A DNA stretch of 64,000 nucleotides from Mycolicibacterium sp. MU0053 (GCF_963378095.1 NZ_OY726397.1:4092001-4156000); one strand, 5' to 3'. Positions 1 to 9,769 are shown, counted from the first letter of the stretch. Numbers and translations are program-made. Notes: generated by a model from the sequence alone, not told the origin.

Positions 1-263
1 GGCAGGTCGGGATCCACCAGATGGGTGGCGAACGTCGCGATCGAGGCGGCCAGGGCCCGCTGCTGGGCGCCGCTGACCTGGTTGCCGCGGTTGAACAAGT
101 TGCGCAGCAGCGCGGGATGCGCGGCGAACAGGCCCTCGTAGAACCGCCCGGTGATGTCGTCGATGTGGGCGCCGATCAGCGGCAGCGTCGCCTTGATCAC
201 CTCGACGTGGTGCGGCTCGAGCTCGACGCGTACGGCCGACGATCCGGGGGTGGTGACGGTCAT
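1..263 (-). CDS. hmp: Flavohemoglobin (NO dioxygenase), N-terminal part only
   Basis: Translation from the ATG at 263 runs off the left edge after 87 codons without a stop. The visible part is a globin N-terminus, with a helix carrying FYEGLF followed by a proline and LLRNLFN, typical of bacterial flavohemoglobins and single-domain globins. Flavohemoglobins oxidise NO to nitrate in the cytoplasm using haem, FAD and NAD(P)H. The reductase half lies outside the window, so a single-domain globin is not excluded. The start codon overlaps the stop of the NsrR-type repressor gene by 4 bp (ATGA), so the two are co-transcribed. That pairing strongly favours an NO-detoxifying flavohemoglobin. Confidence 0.8.
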   Translation of the reverse strand, partial: MTVTTPGSSAVRVELEPHHVEVIKATLPLIGAHIDDITGRFYEGLFAAHPALLRNLFNRGNQVSGAQQRALAASIATFATHLVDPDL

Positions 264-709
264 CGTGGGGTCCTTTCTCCAGTGAGTTGCAGAACAACCG
301 GGAGGCTTGGGCTCCCGGCCAGATCGGTGACCGTGTATCGGTCGAGTTCGCGGTAAAACGCCTCTTTGGCCTCGGCGAGCGCGCGGCGCAGTCGGCAGGC
401 CGCGATCAGCGGGCACGGGTTGTCCCCGCCGCATTCGATGACCTCGCGGTCGCCTTCGAGTTGGCGCACCAGCCAGCCGACCGACGCGGTGCGGCCGGCC
501 TCGGTGAGCAGCAGTCCGCCGACCCGGCCGCGGCGCGCGTGCAGCATGCCCAACTCGGCGAGCCGGGACACCGCCTTGGCGACGTGGTGCTCGGAGGCGT
601 GCGCCCCGGCGGCGATGGCGCGGGTGGTCACCCGCCGGTCCGCGGACTCCCCGGCCGCCAGCAGCATCATGGCCCGGAGTCCTAAATCGGTGAACCGTGT
701 GAGCTGCAT
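260..709 (-). CDS. nsrR: Rrf2-family NO-sensing [Fe-S] repressor, NsrR-type
   Basis: 149 aa. The N-terminal winged helix-turn-helix (residues about 1-80, beginning MQLTRFTDLGLRAMM) is typical of the Rrf2 family. Three cysteines fall at residues 93, 99 and 105 (C-x5-C-x5-C), the spacing and numbering I recall for the [4Fe-4S] ligands of Streptomyces coelicolor NsrR. NsrR loses repression when NO attacks its cluster and classically controls hmp, which follows here with an ATGA overlap. The ATG at 709 was chosen because family members start at this MxLTxxTD motif; an in-frame extension to 811 has no similarity and would run into the divergent MBL gene. Inverted repeats at 730-744 and 753-772 are candidate operators for autoregulation. 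Confidence 0.85.
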   Translation of the reverse strand: MQLTRFTDLGLRAMMLLAAGESADRRVTTRAIAAGAHASEHHVAKAVSRLAELGMLHARRGRVGGLLLTEAGRTASVGWLVRQLEGDREVIECGGDNPCPLIAACRLRRALAEAKEAFYRELDRYTVTDLAGSPSLPVVLQLTGERTPR

Positions 710-729
710 GAAGCTGACGGTATTTATTG

Positions 730-772
730 CGCATCCCAGATGCGAATTTTGGCGGTGTGTGGTTAAACACCG
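730..772. promoter_or_regulatory. Candidate NsrR operators between nsrR and the MBL hydrolase gene
   Basis: The 100-bp divergent gap holds two inverted repeats. CGCATC-N3-GATGCG lies at 730-744, with A/T-rich flanks that partly extend the symmetry. CGGTGT-N8-ACACCG lies at 753-772. The first resembles the GATGC-containing arms of the E. coli NsrR site as I recall it. Which repeat is bound, if either, is inferred from position only. Confidence 0.4.
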
Positions 773-809
773 TGTGAAGTGCGGTTTTTTGACCTGCAAT
801 GATGGAGGC

Positions 810-1547
810 ATGGCTAACCCGACAGCTGCTTCGACATCCCAGGACCGGCTCTACTTTCGCCAACTTCTGTCCGGCCGCGACTACGCCGTCGGCGACATGA
901 TCGCCGATCAGATGCGCAACTTCGCCTACCTGATCGGCGACCGGGAAACCGGTGACTGCGTGGTGGTCGACCCGGCCTACGCGGCCGGTGACCTCCTCGA
1001 CATCGCCGAGGGTGACGGCATGCGACTGTCCGGTGTGCTGGTCACCCATCACCATCCCGACCACGTCGGCGGCACCATGATGGGGTTCACGCTGGCCGGC
1101 CTCGCCGAGCTGATGGAACGCCAAAGCGTGCCGATCCACGTCAACACGCATGAAGCCCAATGGGTTTCCCGCACCACCGAGATCCCGATGGCTGAGCTGA
1201 CCGCCCACGAGCACGGCGACAAGGTGAGCGTCGGCGACATCGAGATCGAATTGCTGCACACCCCCGGCCACACCCCGGGCAGCCAGTGCTTCCTGGTGGA
1301 CGGTCGACTGGTGGCCGGCGACACGCTGTTCCTCGAGGGCTGCGGCCGCACCGACTTCCCGGGCGGCGACGTCAACGAGATGTTCCGCAGCCTGCAGCAG
1401 TTGGCGGCGCTCTCCGGTGACCCGACGGTGTTCCCCGGGCACTGGTACTCGGCCGAGCCCAGCGCCCCGCTGGAGGAGGTCAAACGGACCAACTACGTCT
1501 ACCGGGCCTCGAACCTGGACCAGTGGCGCATGCTGATGGGCGGCTGA
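810..1547 (+). CDS. MBL-fold metallohydrolase, glyoxalase II / persulfide dioxygenase-like
   Basis: 245 aa. It carries the metal-binding motif HHHPDH (HxHxDH) near residue 80, a downstream TPGHTPGS histidine motif, a GDTLF aspartate motif and a C-terminal FPGHW histidine. This is the full ligand set of the metallo-beta-lactamase fold hydrolases. Family members hydrolyse S-lactoylglutathione-type thioesters or oxidise persulfides; the substrate cannot be read from sequence, and actinobacteria use mycothiol rather than glutathione. The ATG at 810 follows GGAGG closely. The gene is divergent from nsrR-hmp and shares its 100-bp promoter region, so it could belong to the same NO/sulfur stress response, but that is inference. 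Confidence 0.8.
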   Translation: MANPTAASTSQDRLYFRQLLSGRDYAVGDMIADQMRNFAYLIGDRETGDCVVVDPAYAAGDLLDIAEGDGMRLSGVLVTHHHPDHVGGTMMGFTLAGLAELMERQSVPIHVNTHEAQWVSRTTEIPMAELTAHEHGDKVSVGDIEIELLHTPGHTPGSQCFLVDGRLVAGDTLFLEGCGRTDFPGGDVNEMFRSLQQLAALSGDPTVFPGHWYSAEPSAPLEEVKRTNYVYRASNLDQWRMLMGG

Positions 1548-1614
1548 GTCCCGCGTGACCGCCCGGCGGTAACGTCGAGGTCGGTCATCCCACGTGTCAT
1601 CCTCGAGGAGCATC

Positions 1615-2313
1615 ATGAGCGGTCCGGTCACCTATCGCCACGACGATTCGATCGCCGTGATCACCCTCGACGACGGCAAGGCCAACGTCCTGGGCCCGCA
1701 GATGCAGCAGGCGATCTCCGACGCGCTCGACCGCGCCGAGGGCGACGGCGTCGGCGCGGTGGTGATCGCGGGCAACCAAAAGGTGCTCAGCGGCGGGTTC
1801 GACCTGAAGGTGTTCCAGTCCGGGGACCCCGAGGCCGCACTGGCGATGCTCAAGGGCGGTTTCGAACTGTCCCACCGACTGCTGTCGTTCCCCAGGCCGG
1901 TCGTGATCGCCTGCACCGGGCACGCCATCGCGATGGGCGCATTTCTGCTGTGCAGCGGCGATCACCGAATTGCGGCTCCCGGCTACAACATTCAGGCCAA
2001 CGAGGTCGCCATCGGAATGGTGTTGCCGCATGCGGCGCTCGCGGTGATGGAGCTGCGGCTGACGCCGTCGGCCTACCAGCAGGCGGCGGGCCTGGCCAAG
2101 GTGTATTTCGGCGAGGCCGCGCAGGCCGCGGGCTGGATCGACGAAATCGCGTTGCCGGAACTGGTTTTGGAGCGCGCCGAGGAGGCCGCCCGCGAGTACG
2201 CCAACCTGCACCAGCGGGCCCACCTCGAGTGCAAGCTGCGCGCCCGCGCCGACGCCCTGGCGGGCATCCGCGCCGGGATCGACGGGATGGCCGCCGAACT
2301 CGGGATGCCCTGA
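1615..2313 (+). CDS. echA3: Enoyl-CoA hydratase/isomerase (crotonase family), EchA3-like
   Basis: 232 aa, single crotonase domain. The oxyanion-hole segments are visible: SGGFDLK around residue 63 and GHAIAMGAFLL around residue 104. The protein is shorter than typical 255-aa hydratases, matching my recollection of mycobacterial EchA3 (about 231 aa). It lacks the usual pair of catalytic glutamates in an obvious context: the segment after NIQANEVAIGM has one Glu. It may therefore be an isomerase or bind CoA esters without classic hydratase chemistry. The ATG at 1615 is preceded by GAGGAG; the upstream in-frame GTG at 1594 has no ribosome site. It is convergent with the helicase gene, 13 bp away. 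Confidence 0.75.
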   Translation: MSGPVTYRHDDSIAVITLDDGKANVLGPQMQQAISDALDRAEGDGVGAVVIAGNQKVLSGGFDLKVFQSGDPEAALAMLKGGFELSHRLLSFPRPVVIACTGHAIAMGAFLLCSGDHRIAAPGYNIQANEVAIGMVLPHAALAVMELRLTPSAYQQAAGLAKVYFGEAAQAAGWIDEIALPELVLERAEEAAREYANLHQRAHLECKLRARADALAGIRAGIDGMAAELGMP

Positions 2314-2326
2314 GCGGTTTCGCCGC

Positions 2327-3979
2327 TCAGAGACCGAGACGGTGGGCCAGATCCGGCCCGCCGACGGCGGCGATGAACTCGGGATCCCCGCAGACCACGA
2401 GCTGATCCCGGGCCCGGGACAGGCCCACGTACAGCCGTTCCCGGGAGCGTTCGAACTTGGCCTGTTCGTTGACCACCAGCACCACGGCGCGCCGCTCCAG
2501 ACCCTTGAACCCCAGCACGTGTCCGTAGAACACCTGGTCGGTGTCCCAGAAGCTGTCCCAGTAGGCGTCGTGGCCGCCGGCCTGGCGCGCCACCTGTTCG
2601 GGGTGCCGGCTTCCGGTGGTCAACAGCGCGACGTCCTCGGGACGCCAACCGGCATCCAGCAGTAGATCGACCTGATCGTCCCCGGCCGCCATCGCATCCG
2701 CCGCGCTGCACGCGACGTAGGTGACCGCGGGGCCCTCGCCGCCGAGGAACCGCATCGGATGGTCCACCAGCGGCTGGAACGCCGTGGCGATCTGCCGGGT
2801 GTTGCGCAGATTGTGATCGAGGATCAACGGCACCAGCGGCACCGGCGGCGCGCCGTATCGGTCGAAGACCCGCTGGCCCTCGTCGGTGAACACGTAGATG
2901 CCGTCGGATTCGTCGTCACGCAGCGCCGCCAGGATCGGATCCCACCAGGCGTCGGCGAAATCCTGCGCCTCGTCGATCACCACGGCGTCGAACCGATGGC
3001 CGGGTTCCAGGGCCGAGGCCAACTGCGCCATCTGGTGCGGCAGGTCGTGTTCCCAGAACCTGACGGTCTCGTCGTTGCGGACCGACTCGTCCGGCCCCTC
3101 GGGCGCGCCCCAGGTCACCCCGAGCCGATGGAACTCCCCGACGTAGGCGGGTTGTTGGCGGCGCGGCCATTTCGCGGTGACGCGTTGCAGGTAACTGGCC
3201 AGCCCGTGCGAGTAGCACACCAGCGCCACCCGCTGGCCGCGCTGGGCCAGCCGACGCGCCTGCTCGACCGCCAGAAATGTCTTGCCGCTGCCCGCTCCCC
3301 CGCGCACCTCCACCCGGTTCAGCTGCCGGATGGCGTCCAGGATCACCGACTGGTGGTCGGTGAGCATGTCGGCGGCGTCCTCGTTCGCCAACGCCCGCGC
3401 CACCACATCGCGTTGTGGCAGACCGCGCCCGCTGAGCACGACCTGCAGTTGCTCGATGCCCTCGGCGGCCAGCAACGGCCGATCCAGCTCCTGATCGAGC
3501 AGCACCCGGGTGAGCCGGTCGACGATGTGCGGCAGGTCGTCGCGGTCGATGACCTTCCAACGCGGGCACTCGGGCAACGCGAAGTCCTGCGGGACAGCGG
3601 AGTTCGGGAAGACCACGACGTGGTCCCACCGCAACCGGCGCTGGGTCCAACGTGGGTCGGCCTCGATGAAGGAGCGCAGCGCGTAGCACGCTTCGCGCGC
3701 CTGTCGGACCGGCTCGATCTCATGGTCGCGGCCGTCGCGGCGGCGCTGGCGCCAGCTGATGCCGTCGTGGGTGACCTCACCGCCCTTGACCTCCAGGCAC
3801 ACGACGCCCGCGCCCTCCATCGCGACGACGAAGTCGACCTCGTGGTCCTTGAGGTGGTCGGTCACCCGCTTGCCCGGAATGGCCAGATCCCGCGAACTCA
3901 GCTGCGCGGTCAACTCATCCCAGACCCGGCGTTCGGCGCCGTTGATCAGTCTGGGCACCTCGTCAGGACTCGCGGTCAC
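2327..3979 (-). CDS. NERD-domain UvrD/Rep-type DNA helicase
   Basis: 550 aa from a GTG at 3979 preceded by GGAAGGGG. The N-terminal 110 residues look like a NERD nuclease-related domain (INGAERRVWDEL, then VDFVVAME and a CLEVKGG motif matching the ExK of the restriction-endonuclease-like fold). A superfamily 1 helicase core follows, with Walker A GGAGSGKT near residue 230 and Walker B VVIDEAQDF near residue 345. The C-terminal 2B-type region ends with VGLSRARDQLVV, the UvrD motif VI. Such proteins are inferred to act on damaged or foreign DNA; no partner genes are adjacent. An in-frame extension to 4069 would overlap the divergent promoter and was not used. Confidence 0.75.
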   Translation of the reverse strand: MTASPDEVPRLINGAERRVWDELTAQLSSRDLAIPGKRVTDHLKDHEVDFVVAMEGAGVVCLEVKGGEVTHDGISWRQRRRDGRDHEIEPVRQAREACYALRSFIEADPRWTQRRLRWDHVVVFPNSAVPQDFALPECPRWKVIDRDDLPHIVDRLTRVLLDQELDRPLLAAEGIEQLQVVLSGRGLPQRDVVARALANEDAADMLTDHQSVILDAIRQLNRVEVRGGAGSGKTFLAVEQARRLAQRGQRVALVCYSHGLASYLQRVTAKWPRRQQPAYVGEFHRLGVTWGAPEGPDESVRNDETVRFWEHDLPHQMAQLASALEPGHRFDAVVIDEAQDFADAWWDPILAALRDDESDGIYVFTDEGQRVFDRYGAPPVPLVPLILDHNLRNTRQIATAFQPLVDHPMRFLGGEGPAVTYVACSAADAMAAGDDQVDLLLDAGWRPEDVALLTTGSRHPEQVARQAGGHDAYWDSFWDTDQVFYGHVLGFKGLERRAVVLVVNEQAKFERSRERLYVGLSRARDQLVVCGDPEFIAAVGGPDLAHRLGL

Positions 3980-4074
3980 CGCGGCCCCCTTCCCACGTCC
4001 GCTCGTGCGTCGAGATGGTAGCCGCAGCCACCGACAGTTGCGCTCAGCCGCGCCAACGCGGACCATCACAGGTG

Positions 4075-5055
4075 ATGAGCAATCTCGAGGTCGACCCCGT
4101 CGAAGTAGATTGCGCCGCCGGGCCCACCGAACGCATCGAGATCCTTGCGCCGCGCGACGTGCCGCTCGGTGGCCCGCGCGCGATGCGCGTCAAACGCACG
4201 CTGCCGCAGCGTCAGCGGTCGATGGTCGGCGCGTGGTGTTTCGTCGACCACTATGGCCCCGAGGACGTGCGGACCCGCCCGGGCATGGACGTCGCACCGC
4301 ATCCACACACCGGATTGTCCACGGTCAGCTGGCTGTTCAGCGGCGAGGTCGAACACCGCGACTCGGCCGGTGTGCACGCGATGGTCCGCCCGGGTGAGCT
4401 CAATTTGATGACGGCCGGCGCCGGTATCTGCCACTCCGAGGTGTCGACGTCGGCGACGAGCGTTCTGCACGGCGTGCAATTGTGGCTGGCGCTGCCGGCG
4501 GCGACCCGCAACGGGGATCGCGGATTCGATCACTTCGCACCCGAACCGACCGTCGTCGGCGCTGCGACGCTGCGGGTGTTCCTCGGCTCGCTGGCGGGCG
4601 CGAGTTCGCCCGTACCGACCGCGACGCCGCTGCTCGGTGCGCAGATCGAGCTGCCGCCCGACACTTCGGTGCAACTGCCGATCGACCCGGCGTTCGAGCA
4701 CGCGGTGTTGCTCGACCGGGGCGCGCTGCGCCTGGCCGAGACCCCCGTACAGCCCCACGAATTGGCCTATCAGGGACCCGGTCGGTCGACGTGGGAGCTG
4801 ACCAACACCGGCACCGACCCGCTGCGGGCGATCCTGCTCGGGGGCGAGCCGTTCACCGAGGAACTGCTGATGTGGTGGAACTTCGTGGGCCGCACGCATG
4901 AGGAGATCGCGCAGTACCGCGAGCAGTGGGAGGCCGGCTCGGACCGGTTCGGTGCGGTCCTCGGCTATCAGGGTGCGCTGGAGCGGATTCCGGCCCCGGC
5001 GCTGCCCACCACCCGCCTCAAGCCACGGCAACAACCCCAACGAAAGGGCATCTGA
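4075..5055 (+). CDS. Pirin family protein
   Basis: 326 aa bicupin of normal pirin length. The N-terminal cupin carries the metal-binding HPHTGLSTVSW motif near residue 83 and a second His/Glu set around GAGICHSE near residue 122, so the iron site appears intact. The C-terminal cupin and the region around EELLMWWNFVGRTHEEI, characteristic of pirins, are present. Pirins include quercetin 2,3-dioxygenases and transcription cofactors; the role here is unknown. The ATG at 4075 was preferred to the upstream in-frame start at 4015, which lies inside the divergent promoter region. The stop shares one base with the next start (TGATG), so the two genes are probably translationally coupled. Confidence 0.8.
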   Translation: MSNLEVDPVEVDCAAGPTERIEILAPRDVPLGGPRAMRVKRTLPQRQRSMVGAWCFVDHYGPEDVRTRPGMDVAPHPHTGLSTVSWLFSGEVEHRDSAGVHAMVRPGELNLMTAGAGICHSEVSTSATSVLHGVQLWLALPAATRNGDRGFDHFAPEPTVVGAATLRVFLGSLAGASSPVPTATPLLGAQIELPPDTSVQLPIDPAFEHAVLLDRGALRLAETPVQPHELAYQGPGRSTWELTNTGTDPLRAILLGGEPFTEELLMWWNFVGRTHEEIAQYREQWEAGSDRFGAVLGYQGALERIPAPALPTTRLKPRQQPQRKGI

Positions 5056-5387
5056 TGACTCTCACCGACAAGACCGGCGCCCCGGTCACCGTCACGCGGG
5101 AAGCCGACCGGTTCAACGTCGACGTAGAAGGAAAAACGGTGGGCCACGCCGCCTTCGCCGCACGCGACGGCAAGCGGGTCTTCTTCCACACCGAGGTGGC
5201 CGACGGCTACGAGGGGCGTGGGCTCGCGACCCTGCTCATCGGTGCGGCGCTGCAGGCCACCCGCGCCGACGGCACCCGCATAGTCCCGGTGTGCGAGATG
5301 GTCGCGGCCTACATCGACAAGCATCCGGAGTTCGCCGACATCACCGATGCGGCGACGCCGGAGATCCGGCAGGGGTTGCCCGACTAG
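5055..5387 (+). CDS. Small GNAT-like N-acetyltransferase (YjdJ type)
   Basis: 110 aa, a minimal GCN5-related fold. The acetyl-CoA-binding segment YEGRGLATLLIG (near residue 55) follows a short two-strand N-terminus, and the end has the VPVCEMVAAYIDKHPEF signature of the single-domain YjdJ/Gcn5-like family, which is usually about 90-110 aa. No substrate is known for most members. The ATG overlaps the pirin stop by one base and has GAAAGGG upstream, supporting a two-gene operon. The stop is directly adjacent to that of the convergent membrane protein gene. Confidence 0.75.
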   Translation: MTLTDKTGAPVTVTREADRFNVDVEGKTVGHAAFAARDGKRVFFHTEVADGYEGRGLATLLIGAALQATRADGTRIVPVCEMVAAYIDKHPEFADITDAATPEIRQGLPD

Positions 5388-5612
5388 TCAGGCGCCCACC
5401 CGGCTGAAGAACGCGGCACCCACCAGTCCGATGGCGATCGCGATGGCGGGTTGCCCGCTCATCACCGCCACGGCGACGCCGGTGACAACGGCGACGCCGA
5501 TGAGCAGCAACAGCACACCGAGCAGAGCGCGATGGCCGCTGATGGATCCACCCGCAGCGGGCGGCAGCGCCTTCTTGGACTGTCCCGCGGTGCCCTCATC
5601 AAACCTGACCAT
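5388..5612 (-). CDS. Small membrane protein, unknown function
   Basis: 74 aa from an ATG at 5612 with GAAGGGG upstream. A polar N-terminus of about 25 residues (MVRFDEGTAGQSKK) is followed by two hydrophobic stretches, around residues 27-47 and 52-70, separated by a short turn. It would be a two-helix inner-membrane protein. I do not recognise the family. It is convergent with the GNAT gene with no spacer between the stop codons. Confidence 0.6.
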   Translation of the reverse strand: MVRFDEGTAGQSKKALPPAAGGSISGHRALLGVLLLLIGVAVVTGVAVAVMSGQPAIAIAIGLVGAAFFSRVGA

Positions 5613-5778
5613 TGCAATCCCCTTCACTATGGCGTGGGCCACAGTGTAAGCCGAGGTGTGGGATAAAACACAATGACACACCAAAACCGATATGTAAGGC
5701 CAGCTAAGCTATTTCCGCAGGTGACAGCCTCGCAGGCCGCACGCTGCGAGAATGCGGTTACCCCGGATCGGCCGCCGG

Positions 5779-6090
5779 CTAGCTCGCGCGCAGGTGCGGC
5801 ATCCGGTCCGGGTGCTCGGCCCGCCACCGACGTTCGACGCGGTTGACCCGCTGATGCTCCAGGGTGATCAACAACGTGCCCGCGGTCACGATGGCGCCGG
5901 CGATGAGCGCCAGGGTCAGCGACAGACTGCTGTTGCCGTAGGCCGACGCCGCCACGGTGCAGGCGATGAGCACGGTGCCGATGCCCAACAGGAGTAGCCC
6001 GGGCCACCACAGCGTGTCGATGAACGATTCACCGGCTCGCGGCTGGGTGGTACGTGCGTGATCGATGGGGTCCCGATGCGCGCCCTTCAT
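5779..6090 (-). CDS. UsfY-like small membrane protein
   Basis: 103 aa. The N-terminal DHARTTQPRAGES motif resembles the start of UsfY, the stress protein encoded beside sigF in mycobacteria, as I recall it. Two transmembrane segments follow (residues about 27-50 and 56-77) and a charged C-terminus. Function is unknown; UsfY-like genes are often general-stress induced. The ATG at 6090 follows GGGAG, and the message has an 8-bp stem ending directly at the start codon (6091-6117). A perfect CRP-type palindrome lies about 50 bp upstream (6134-6149). I did not find a convincing SigF promoter. Confidence 0.55.
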   Translation of the reverse strand: MKGAHRDPIDHARTTQPRAGESFIDTLWWPGLLLLGIGTVLIACTVAASAYGNSSLSLTLALIAGAIVTAGTLLITLEHQRVNRVERRWRAEHPDRMPHLRAS

Positions 6091-6117
6091 GGCATCTCCC
6101 TTCGTCGCAGAGATGCC
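6091..6117 (-). promoter_or_regulatory. Stem-loop at the ribosome-binding site of the UsfY-like gene
   Basis: On the message strand GGCATCTC pairs perfectly with GAGATGCC, with an 11-nt loop. The stem's last base is immediately before the ATG. Part of the AAGGGAG ribosome site lies in the stem and part in the loop, so the hairpin could limit initiation. The structure is seen in sequence only. Confidence 0.4.
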
Positions 6118-6133
6118 CCCACGATACTCCTGT

Positions 6134-6149
6134 TGTGATGCGCATCACA
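6134..6149. promoter_or_regulatory. CRP-type operator (TGTGA-N6-TCACA)
   Basis: A perfect 16-bp palindrome, TGTGATGCGCATCACA, centred about 51 bp upstream of the UsfY-like start codon. It matches the cAMP receptor protein consensus TGTGA-N6-TCACA, which mycobacterial CRP (Rv3676) also recognises. Whether it activates or represses depends on the transcription start, which cannot be placed. Confidence 0.6.
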
Positions 6150-6154
6150 GCTCG

Positions 6155-6187
6155 CCGCGCTTCGCCCACCCGCCCGCGCTTCGCCCA
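6155..6187. repeat. 14-bp direct repeat, two copies
   Basis: CCGCGCTTCGCCCA occurs at 6155-6168 and again at 6174-6187 (19-bp period), just beyond the CRP-type palindrome. The rest of the 368-bp gap between 6090 and 6459 shows no convincing gene. Confidence 0.5.
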
Positions 6188-6458
6188 AAGGTGAGTTTGG
6201 GCCGGTTTGTGCGAGTAACTTCCGGCATTTCGCCCGCCTCGGCGATGCCCTCAACCCATTTGACTATCAACCACTTTGGCCGTACGCCGGCGGGGCGACG
6301 CGCGACGCGGCCCGGACTGGCATATCAACCCCGCCGCGCCGGCCCCGGCGGTCACTCGAGATGCCCTGGGGTCCAACCAGATTGGGTCGCCGCCGTCGCC
6401 CCGGAGTGCTGGGCGAGTACTGCTGCCTGCCCCGAACTCGACCCGCCGACCGCGATGC

Positions 6459-7280
6459 TCAGGAGTGGCCGCCGGCGCGGGATGCTCCCCTCGGCGCCCG
6501 CAGCAGATTCGCGACCAACGCCAGCCCCAGCACGACGGCACCGAGCAGCGCCGCGACCAGGATCGAGGTGGTGTCGCTCAGGCGCACCGCCACTGCGACC
6601 AGAGCCCAGATCACCACTGCCACATAGGCCGCGTCGGCGTGCAGGAAGGCCATTGCCAGGCCCAGCACGGTGGCCACCGCGATCATGATGACGCCCCACG
6701 TGGGTTCGGCGATGCCGAAGCCGTTCCAGCCGGCGTCGTCGAGCGTGATGGTGGCGTTCGCGATCGTCGCCACCGAGATCCAGCCGAGGTAGATGCGGAA
6801 CGGGATGTGCACCGACCACAGTTCGAATTTGGAGTCGGCGGGCCGGACCACCAGCTTGCGGTAGATCACGATCAACGCCGCCAGCAGCACGACCATCAAC
6901 AGCATGCTCAGCGGGAACTGATTGTGATGCCAGGCGATCAGCCAGCACGCGTTCGCCACCGCGGTGAGCAGATACCAGGGGGCGATCGCGAGCGCGCTGT
7001 CCGCGCCGCGGCCACGCGCCACGGCCAGGCTCAGATAGACGCTGTAGACGACCAGGCCCAGATAGATCAGGCTCCAGATGCTGAACGCGTAGCCCGCCGG
7101 AATGAAGTACACCTCGTACCCGCGGGTGACGTCGCCGGTGGTCTGGCCGTTGATGGGCAGCGCGTTGGCCAGGAAATTGACCAGGATCATCGCCGCCGTG
7201 GCGAGGCTGACGCCGGTCGCCAGCAGCAGGGCGCTGAGCGCTCGTTTCTGAACGCCGGGGCCGGCAGCAGGGGAGGACAT
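6459..7280 (-). CDS. TspO/MBR-related multi-spanning membrane protein
   Basis: 273 aa from an ATG at 7280 with AAAGGAG upstream; the longer in-frame ORF to 7475 has low-complexity sequence and no ribosome site. There are about eight hydrophobic segments, and tryptophans lie in or near several of them (FSIWSLIYLG, WLIAWHH, LYLGWISV). This pattern matches the larger tryptophan-rich sensory-protein relatives (about 250-280 aa) rather than the five-helix 160-aa TspO core. Ligand and role are unknown. It is monocistronic in appearance. Confidence 0.6.
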   Translation of the reverse strand: MSSPAAGPGVQKRALSALLLATGVSLATAAMILVNFLANALPINGQTTGDVTRGYEVYFIPAGYAFSIWSLIYLGLVVYSVYLSLAVARGRGADSALAIAPWYLLTAVANACWLIAWHHNQFPLSMLLMVVLLAALIVIYRKLVVRPADSKFELWSVHIPFRIYLGWISVATIANATITLDDAGWNGFGIAEPTWGVIMIAVATVLGLAMAFLHADAAYVAVVIWALVAVAVRLSDTTSILVAALLGAVVLGLALVANLLRAPRGASRAGGHS

Positions 7281-7460
7281 TCTGGGCTCCTTTGGTGTGG
7301 TGCGGGTGCAGGGACTATGCCCGCTGGGAGCGCGATTGAATCCTGGCGCGCCCGGGGAGCGCGGAGCGCGGCGCGGCAATTGTGCGCGGGCCTGGATGCT
7401 CCGCGGCATGGCCCGGCTCACCGCAGCGAACGGTCGCGGCTGACTACCCCACAACGCAAT

Positions 7461-7486
7461 CAGGCCCCCTCGCAAGAGGGGGCCTG
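7461..7486 (-). terminator. Hairpin terminator downstream of tRNA-Tyr
   Basis: A perfect 10-bp stem (CAGGCCCCCT / AGGGGGCCTG) with a 6-nt loop begins 10 bp beyond the tRNA 3' end. There is little U tract after it, as is common in mycobacteria. Confidence 0.65.
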
Positions 7487-7496
7487 AACGTACGCG

Positions 7497-7579
7497 TGGC
7501 AGGTACAGGATTCGAACCTGTGTAGGCGTAAGCCGACGGATTTACAGTCCGCTCCCATTGGCCGCTCGGGCAACCTGCC
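7497..7579 (-). tRNA. tRNA-Tyr (GTA anticodon)
   Basis: On the minus strand an 83-nt cloverleaf begins GGCAGGT and ends ACCTGCC plus discriminator A. The anticodon loop is CTGTAAAT (anticodon GTA), the T arm has GGTTCGAATCC, and there is a long class II variable arm, as expected for bacterial tRNA-Tyr. CCA is not fully encoded. The flanking genes are chromosomal backbone and no integrase is nearby. Confidence 0.95.
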
Positions 7580-7697
7580 GTGGTACTGCGCCGCACCCCG
7601 GGCTCGATCTACACCCGGGTTGGTGCGAATAGCAGGGTACAACGAGGATGTACCCAACACGAAAACGGCACATCACCGAGTAGAGGGGACGGATCCA

Positions 7698-8189
7698 ATG
7701 GCGGATTCATCGTTCGACGTCGTGAGCAAGGTCGACCGCCAGGAGGTCGACAACGCGCTCAATCAGGCTGCCAAGGAGCTGGCGACGCGCTTCGACTTCC
7801 GTGGCACCGACACCACCATCGAGTGGAAGGGCGAGGAGGCCATCGAGTTGGTCAGCTCCACCGAGGAGCGGCTGAAGGCGGCCGTCGACGTGTTCAAGGA
7901 AAAGCTGGTCCGCCGCGACATCTCGATGAAGGCCTTCGACGCCGGCGAGCCGCAGGCCAGCGGCAAGACCTACAAGGTCACCGGCACGCTCAAGCAGGGC
8001 ATCGACAGCGAGAACGCGAAGAAAATCACCAAGCTCATCCGCGACGAGGGCCCCAAGGGCGTCAAGGCGCAGATCCAGGGCGAGGAGATCCGGGTGAGCT
8101 CCAAGAAGCGCGACGACCTGCAGGCCGTGATCGCGCTGCTGAAGGGTTCCGATCTCGAGGTGGCGGTGCAGTTCGTCAACTACCGGTAG
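7698..8189 (+). CDS. yajQ: YajQ family nucleotide-binding protein
   Basis: 163 aa, the normal YajQ/DUF520 length. It begins [20 protein letters not shown] and contains the two-lobed ferredoxin-like repeat with FDFRGTDT near residue 35 and [10 protein letters not shown] near the end. YajQ proteins bind nucleotides such as cyclic di-GMP and are inferred to modulate transcription or RNA binding. The ATG at 7698 lies after GAGGGGACGG. From memory it corresponds to M. tuberculosis Rv0566c, and its position next to the monooxygenase and gpsA matches that locus. Confidence 0.9.
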   Translation: MADSSFDVVSKVDRQEVDNALNQAAKELATRFDFRGTDTTIEWKGEEAIELVSSTEERLKAAVDVFKEKLVRRDISMKAFDAGEPQASGKTYKVTGTLKQGIDSENAKKITKLIRDEGPKGVKAQIQGEEIRVSSKKRDDLQAVIALLKGSDLEVAVQFVNYR

Positions 8190-8257
8190 GGGCACTGGCC
8201 CACCGGTCGGTTGATGCATATCGTGGGTGATGAACACCACACCCGCGAGAGGCCAGC

Positions 8258-9769
<1,512 letters not shown>

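Noticed and set aside
5613..6260. SigF-type promoters for the two small membrane protein genes
   Set aside because: I looked for GGTT-N15-17-GGGTA on the minus strand and found no convincing match.
7497..7579. tRNA-Tyr as an integration site for a mobile element
   Set aside because: No integrase, direct repeat of the tRNA end or foreign gene block lies next to it; yajQ and gpsA are conserved backbone.
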